A stretch of 64,000 nucleotides of DNA from positions 372,001 through 436,000 of the forward strand of contig NZ_JALLGK010000003.1 of NCBI RefSeq assembly GCF_023072595.1, read 5' to 3'. Made by a program: the position numbers and the translations under genes. The first letter of the stretch is position 1. Each line of letters starts with the position of its first letter. This DNA is from Streptomyces sp. XM4193. GTDB lineage: Bacteria; Actinomycetota; Actinomycetes; Streptomycetales; Streptomycetaceae. This document shows positions 60,111-64,000 of this stretch, in pieces. The notes below the pieces were generated by a model. That model had not been told where the DNA came from. It ran no database searches and saw only the letters and a program-made list of their open reading frames with translations.

Positions 60111-60314
60111 CTACCGGCTGCGGCCGACGTCCCGCCGGCCGGCCAACTCGACGACGAGGACGACGAGTTCACCGTCGTCGATCCGGTGCGCGATCCGGTG
60201 GTTGCCGACCCGCAGCCGGTAGAGCCACGAGGGGCCGGTGAGCTTCTTGACGTCGGCATCCTCGCGGTACGCACCTTTGTGTACACGCTGCCAGGTGCGG
60301 GGGTCGCGCTCGCG
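60111..60314 (-). pseudogene. C-terminal remnant of a RelE/ParE-type toxin
   Basis: The last ~67 codons read RERDPRTWQRVHKGAYREDADVKKLTG, then SWLYRLRVGNHRIAHRIDDG and ELVVLVVELAGRRDVGR, matching the conserved C-terminal strands of RelE (usually LWRLRVGDYRVIYxIDDGxLvVLVxxvGHRxeVYR). The family's N-terminal helix is absent and no antitoxin gene is next to it. Probably inactive. Located in the gap between ppx and the nuclease-like gene. Confidence 0.6.
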
Positions 60315-60554
60315 GCCGATCGGGACGGCGCTGCTGGGGCTGGCCGGGCTCCGTCGGTTTCCCGGAACGGCCCCGGTTTGTAGGTCGGTTGTATGTCCGG
60401 CCGGTACTTGTGGTCGGGTCGGCGTGTCGGGGCGAACACGTACCGGTCGCACGCCGTCGACCGGCAGACAGCGGGGCCCGTCGAGGACCAGTCCGTGCTC
60501 GGGTCCCGAGCGGACCGGCGCCCGCACAGACCGTTCAGCAGCGAGGAGTTGTTC

Positions 60555-61328
60555 GTGAACAAGCCCAGGATGACGCTGATCGTCTCGGTGGCGATCCCGA
60601 TGGCCTCCCTGGTCGCGCTCGCCGCCGTGCCCGCCGGTGCCGCGCCGCCCCAGGAGGCAGACGGATCGCCCGGTGCGGAGGCCGCTGTCACGATGACGGT
60701 CGGTACGCACAACGTGCTGCGCGGCAAGGCCGAGTACCGGCCGTTCGCCGACGTCATCGGCTGGCAGGAGGTCCAGGACCCGCAGGACCGGGAGCGGCTC
60801 AGGAAAAAGCTCGGTGGATACGGTCACTTCATGCCCGGCAAGAACCCGGCGCGACAGGTGCCGATCTCCTGGCGCAAGGACACGTTCGAGTTCGTCAAGG
60901 GCGCCGCGGAGCTGACGCACAAGGGCGAGGCCAAGGTGACGCCGAACCGCTACGTCGTGTGGGCCGTCCTCAAGCACAAGAAGACGAACAAGCGCCTGGT
61001 CGCGATGAACACCCACTTCATCTCCGGCGCCTGGAACAAGCACCCCAACCGCCAGGCACGTTGGCTCACCCACGCGGAGAAGCTGCGCAAGACGGTCGGC
61101 AACCTGCACCAGAAGCACCCGGACCTGCCGATCTTCCTGGTCGGCGACTTCAACCGGCGCAAGGCGCTGAAGCTGCCCGCCGGAGTCGACTACATCCGCG
61201 TCGAGGGGGTCAAGGGTGTGCCGATCGACCAGTCCTACGCCACCGGCTCGGTGAACAACTCCAAGGTGAAGCGGCTCCAGAAGTTCGGTTCCGACCACCA
61301 CGCGTACCGCTTCACCGCGACCTTCTGA
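60555..61328 (+). CDS. secreted endonuclease/exonuclease/phosphatase-fold protein
   Basis: 257 residues from GTG 60555 (GAGGAG six bases upstream). Signal peptide (MTLIVSVAIPMASLVALAAVPAGA, ~6-29). EEP metal-site motifs in order: TVGTHNVLRG (Asn), DVIGWQEVQD (Glu), AMNTHFIS, IFLVGDFNRRK (Asp/Asn), DQSYATG and FGSDHHAY (Asp-His). This order matches DNase I-like phosphoesterases. A secreted nuclease or phosphatase; substrate unknown. The family in this size class is common in Streptomyces secretomes. Confidence 0.85.
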   Translation: MNKPRMTLIVSVAIPMASLVALAAVPAGAAPPQEADGSPGAEAAVTMTVGTHNVLRGKAEYRPFADVIGWQEVQDPQDRERLRKKLGGYGHFMPGKNPARQVPISWRKDTFEFVKGAAELTHKGEAKVTPNRYVVWAVLKHKKTNKRLVAMNTHFISGAWNKHPNRQARWLTHAEKLRKTVGNLHQKHPDLPIFLVGDFNRRKALKLPAGVDYIRVEGVKGVPIDQSYATGSVNNSKVKRLQKFGSDHHAYRFTATF

Positions 61329-61588
61329 CCGTTCGCGCGGACCGGCATCGACCCGCGTCGCCCACCGTGCCGCCCACCGCGCCGTCTTCGAGGCGCGGTG
61401 GGCGCTTCGCGTTCCGGTGGGCGTCCCGTCAACTGCTCACCGTGGGCGATGAGTTCACCGTCGGCGGCCCGGTTCGGGCCGTACTGCCGGTGGGTCCGTC
61501 CGGTCCCTCCGCGCCCTTGCGGCGCCGGGCCCGGGAAGGGGTTGGAGGGCCCTGAGTGGGGCGGCTCGCGCACCTCCGCGAGAAACTT

Positions 61589-61604
61589 CGTGAACTTCTT
61601 CACA
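61589..61604. promoter_or_regulatory. Rex-like operator, distal
   Basis: CGTGAACTTCTTCACA agrees at 12 of 16 positions with the streptomycete Rex operator TGTGAACGCGTTCACA. In the 582-base gap upstream of ndh, a known Rex target in S. coelicolor. Confidence 0.5.
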
Positions 61605-61859
61605 AGAAAATGACCTCTGGGGGCAGTCGATCGGCACCCGATGGGCCGTACCGGCCGTGTCCGGCCTCGGAGTGCGGGCTTCGGCGCGACGAGGGTGCTC
61701 CGGCGCGGGCCGCGCGTCCGTTTGTTCATTACTCGCTGGTACGGTCCAACTGTGCAGCTCACGACGTTGGGTCGGTCGGGGCCCAGGGGGTCGGGTGGGC
61801 CGGAATGATCCGTTCCGGTCGCGGCGGCGGGGGAGTGTAGCAGAGGTCGTCCAGATGCT

Positions 61860-61875
61860 TGTGAAGGGGCTCACG
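61860..61875. promoter_or_regulatory. Rex-like operator, proximal to ndh
   Basis: TGTGAAGGGGCTCACG, 12 of 16 positions of the Rex operator, 35 bases before the ndh ATG. A short GGGGAGGGGGG tract lies between and may act as the ribosome binding site at some distance. Nothing else in the gap looks like a gene. Confidence 0.55.
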
Positions 61876-61910
61876 AGCACCCCCCATGGGGAGGGGGGAT
61901 ACTCGATGGC

Positions 61911-63317
61911 ATGAGCACCACGGAGCGTCCTCGAATCCTCGTCGTAGGTGGCGGGTACGTCGGTCTGTACGCCGCTCGCCGCATCCTCAAGAAGATGCGA
62001 TACGGCGAGGCGACCGTGACCGTCGTCGACCCGCGTTCGTACATGACGTATCAGCCGTTCCTCCCCGAGGCGGCTGCAGGCTCCATCTCCCCCCGGCATG
62101 TCGTGGTCCCGCTGCGGCGGGTTCTGCCGGGCGCGGAGGTCCTCACCGGACGGGTGACGACGATCGACCAGGACCGCAAGGTCGCCTCGATCACCCCGCT
62201 CGTCGGTGACTCCTACGAGCTTCCCTTCGACTACCTCGTCGTCGCGCTCGGCGCGGTCTCCCGCACCTTCCCCATCCCCGGCCTCGCCGAGCAGGGCATC
62301 GGGATGAAGGGCGTGGAGGAGGCCATCGGCCTGCGCAACCACGTGCTGGAGCAGCTCGACAAGGCCGACTCCACCAAGGACGAGGAGGCCCGTCGCAGGG
62401 CACTCACCTTCGTCTTCGTGGGCGGTGGCTTCGCCGGTGCCGAGACCATCGGCGAGATCGAGGACCTGGCCCGCGACGCGTGCAAGTACTACCCGAGCGT
62501 CAAGCGCGAGGACATGCGCTTCGTCCTCGTCGACGCCGCGGACAAGATCCTCCCCGAGGTCGGCCCGCAGCTGGGCAAGTGGGGGCTGGAGCACCTGAAG
62601 AAGCGCGGGGTCGAGGTCTATCTGGAGACCTCGATGAACTCCTGCGTCGACGGTCGCGTGGTGCTGGCCAACGGCCTGGAGGTCGACTCCAACACCATCG
62701 TGTGGACCGCGGGCGTCAAGCCCAACCCGGTGCTCGCCCGCTACGGCCTGCCGCTGGGTCCGCGCGGCCACGTCGAGGCCGAGGCCACTCTCCAGGTGAA
62801 GGGCACCAGCCACGTGTGGGCGGCCGGTGACAACGCGCAGGTGCCCGACCTCGCCGCTCGCGCCGCGGGCAACAAGGACGCCTGGTGCCCGCCCAACGCC
62901 CAGCACGCACTGCGCCAGGCCAAGGCCCTCGGCGACAACGTGATCTCCGGGATGCGCGGCTTCCCGCAGTCGGACTACAAGCACGCCAACAAGGGTGCGG
63001 TCGCCGGGCTGGGGCTGCACAAGGGCGTGGCGATGATCGTCATGGGCAAGATGAAGATCAAGCTCAAGGGCCGGCTCGCCTGGTACATGCACCGCGGCTA
63101 CCACGGCATGGCGGTGCCGACCTGGAACCGCAAGATCCGCGTCTTCGCGGACTGGACTCTGGGCATGTTCCTCAAGCGCGAGGTCGTCTCCCTCGGCGCC
63201 ATGGAGAACCCGCGCGAGGAGTTCTACGAGGCGGCCAGGCCGACGCCGAGGCCCGCCGACGCCAAGCCGATCCAGGAGCAGCGCGACGCCGAGAAGGCCG
63301 GCGCGAAGGCTTCCTGA
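61911..63317 (+). CDS. ndh: type II NADH dehydrogenase
   Basis: 468 residues. FAD site ILVVGGGYVGLYAARRI at the N-terminus; NADH site FVFVGGGFAGAETIGEIEDL at ~165; WTAGVKPNPVLARYGL and VWAAGDNAQVPDL close the flavin domain. The C-terminal membrane-attached region (KGVAMIVMGKMKIKLKGRLAWYMHRGYHG) is conserved. It oxidises NADH and reduces quinone without pumping protons. Two Rex-like operators lie upstream, implying derepression when NADH/NAD rises. Confidence 0.96.
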   Translation: MSTTERPRILVVGGGYVGLYAARRILKKMRYGEATVTVVDPRSYMTYQPFLPEAAAGSISPRHVVVPLRRVLPGAEVLTGRVTTIDQDRKVASITPLVGDSYELPFDYLVVALGAVSRTFPIPGLAEQGIGMKGVEEAIGLRNHVLEQLDKADSTKDEEARRRALTFVFVGGGFAGAETIGEIEDLARDACKYYPSVKREDMRFVLVDAADKILPEVGPQLGKWGLEHLKKRGVEVYLETSMNSCVDGRVVLANGLEVDSNTIVWTAGVKPNPVLARYGLPLGPRGHVEAEATLQVKGTSHVWAAGDNAQVPDLAARAAGNKDAWCPPNAQHALRQAKALGDNVISGMRGFPQSDYKHANKGAVAGLGLHKGVAMIVMGKMKIKLKGRLAWYMHRGYHGMAVPTWNRKIRVFADWTLGMFLKREVVSLGAMENPREEFYEAARPTPRPADAKPIQEQRDAEKAGAKAS

Positions 63318-63345
63318 GGTTCGGCGCGACAGTCGACCGTACGTC

Positions 63346-63387
63346 CGAGAGGGCGCCCACCAACTCCGTGGTGTGGGCGCCCTCTCG
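63346..63387. terminator. ndh terminator
   Basis: Perfect 15-bp stem, arms CGAGAGGGCGCCCAC and GTGGGCGCCCTCTCG, 12-nt loop, 29 bases after the ndh stop. The 372 bases from here to the tRNA hold no supported gene. Confidence 0.9.
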
Positions 63388-63759
63388 GCGTTCCCGAGGC
63401 TACCGGCAGCCGTGCGGCTCCCGCGGCTCTGCGACTTCCCGAGGCTCCGGCCGCTCCGGTGGCTGCCGCGGTCCGGGTCGCCAGGGCGTTCCGGTCTTTC
63501 CCGTCGCCGGACGGATCGTCAGTGGGCACAGGCGGGCACAGGGCGGGTCCGGGGCGGGTGGCGGCGGGGATGGACTGTGTCCGCGGGCGAGGTGACCGCA
63601 CGCCAGGAGCATCAGGAGAGTGCGGAGTCGGGGAGGTCGGGTCCGTGTGCCGATTCGTGTGTACCGGTTCGTGTGCCGGGACGTGGGCTCCGCCGTCGAC
63701 GGAGGGTCTCAAGGAGTACCGCGTCCGCGCGCGAGGCGCGGACCAGAAGCGGCGAGGTG

Positions 63760-63842
63760 TGCCCGGAGCCGGACTTGAACCGGCACGGCCACGTAGGCCA
63801 ACGAGGTTTAAGCTCGTCGTGTCTGCATTCCACCACCCGGGC
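63760..63842 (-). tRNA. bldA: tRNA-Leu, anticodon TAA (bldA)
   Basis: Read on the minus strand: acceptor GCCCGGG pairs with TCCGGGC; D arm near TGGTGGAATGCAGACA; anticodon stem ACGAG/CTCGT with loop CTTAAAC, so the anticodon is TAA; a long variable arm (type II tRNA); T arm GCCGG-TTCAAGT-CCGGC; discriminator A. 83 bases, CCA not encoded. In Streptomyces this is the only tRNA for the rare UUA codon, and its abundance rises late in growth, gating morphological development and antibiotic production. A -10-like TAGGCT lies ~60 bases upstream (63902-63907). Intact by inspection. Confidence 0.93.
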
Positions 63843-64000
63843 ACCGACTCACTGGAGCCGCGCAGCTCGTAGCTGCTTGACCACTCACTGGTGCGAGACG
63901 CAGCCTAGTCGGCCTTCAGTTCCGAACTGCGGTACACGGCAAGGCCGTTGTCTTATTTTATGTGTGCGACGAGGTCTGCTTGTGGCTCTTTCTGGTCAGA

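Noticed and set aside
61897-61902. Clear -10 box directly before ndh
   Set aside because: GATACT is only a partial match, no -35 element is at a proper distance, and the region is dominated by a G tract.

Overview
The window is chromosomal DNA of a Streptomyces or close relative. Base composition is very GC-rich with G/C at third codon positions, GTG starts are frequent, and ATGA/GTGA stop-start overlaps are common. The right end carries a conserved core block: a nucleotide-pyrophosphohydrolase gene and a SurA-like lipoprotein further left, then Rpf-LysM, enolase, an FtsB-like protein, DUF501, Ppx/GppA, type II NADH dehydrogenase and a tRNA-Leu(UAA) with anticodon TAA. That tRNA is the developmental gene bldA.

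Layout. 0-1.8 kb: end of an ABC permease coupled to a stand-alone ketosynthase, probably the edge of a biosynthetic locus to the left. 1.9-13.2 kb: accessory enzymes and regulators (LigB dioxygenase, SnoaL-like protein, MarR-GNAT fusion, two secreted beta-1,3-glucanases, XRE-TPR regulator, CutA, nitroreductase, RidA/MarR pair, VOC/HxlR pair). 13.2-16.6 kb: a ComB-like phosphatase and a compact three-gene RiPP cluster of graspetide type: precursor (16310-16558), ATP-grasp ligase, and a PIMT-like methyltransferase, read leftwards from one promoter. 17-20 kb: two methyltransferases and a secreted M23-like protein. 20.2-29.6 kb: surface-glycopolymer genes (GT2, polysialyltransferase-like, acyltransferase, TPR protein, GT/TPR/pyruvyltransferase fusion) interrupted by a secreted pyroglutamyl-peptidase homologue with Ser in place of the catalytic Cys. 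30-38.8 kb: SurA-like lipoprotein, MFS exporter, a two-component system with an acidic secreted partner, an SLC13 permease coupled to glycerate kinase, and MazG. 39-45.3 kb: TetR/membrane protein pair, GNAT, DinB, and a NhaC transporter / PLP lyase / FadR-type regulator unit. 45.4-47.4 kb: a scar zone with a tRNA-Gly 3' end, a truncated kptA, a second tRNA-like fragment and a decayed IS630 transposase. 47.4-49.5 kb: DUF397/XRE/ATPase regulatory module. 49.6-55 kb: methyltransferases, a RibD-like reductase and lipid genes (cyclopropane synthase, YhhN, P450). 55-64 kb: the core block ending with ndh (two Rex-like operators) and bldA.

The most notable link is internal. In my scan of every gene, the graspetide precursor carried the only in-frame TTA leucine codon that I found, and the tRNA that reads TTA, bldA, sits at the other end of the window. 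This predicts that the RiPP is made only when BldA is active, under developmental control at the level of the precursor peptide. The methyltransferase and the Asp-Gly in the middle of the Thr-rich core suggest an ester-stapled peptide with an aspartimide, as in fuscimiditide-type graspetides.
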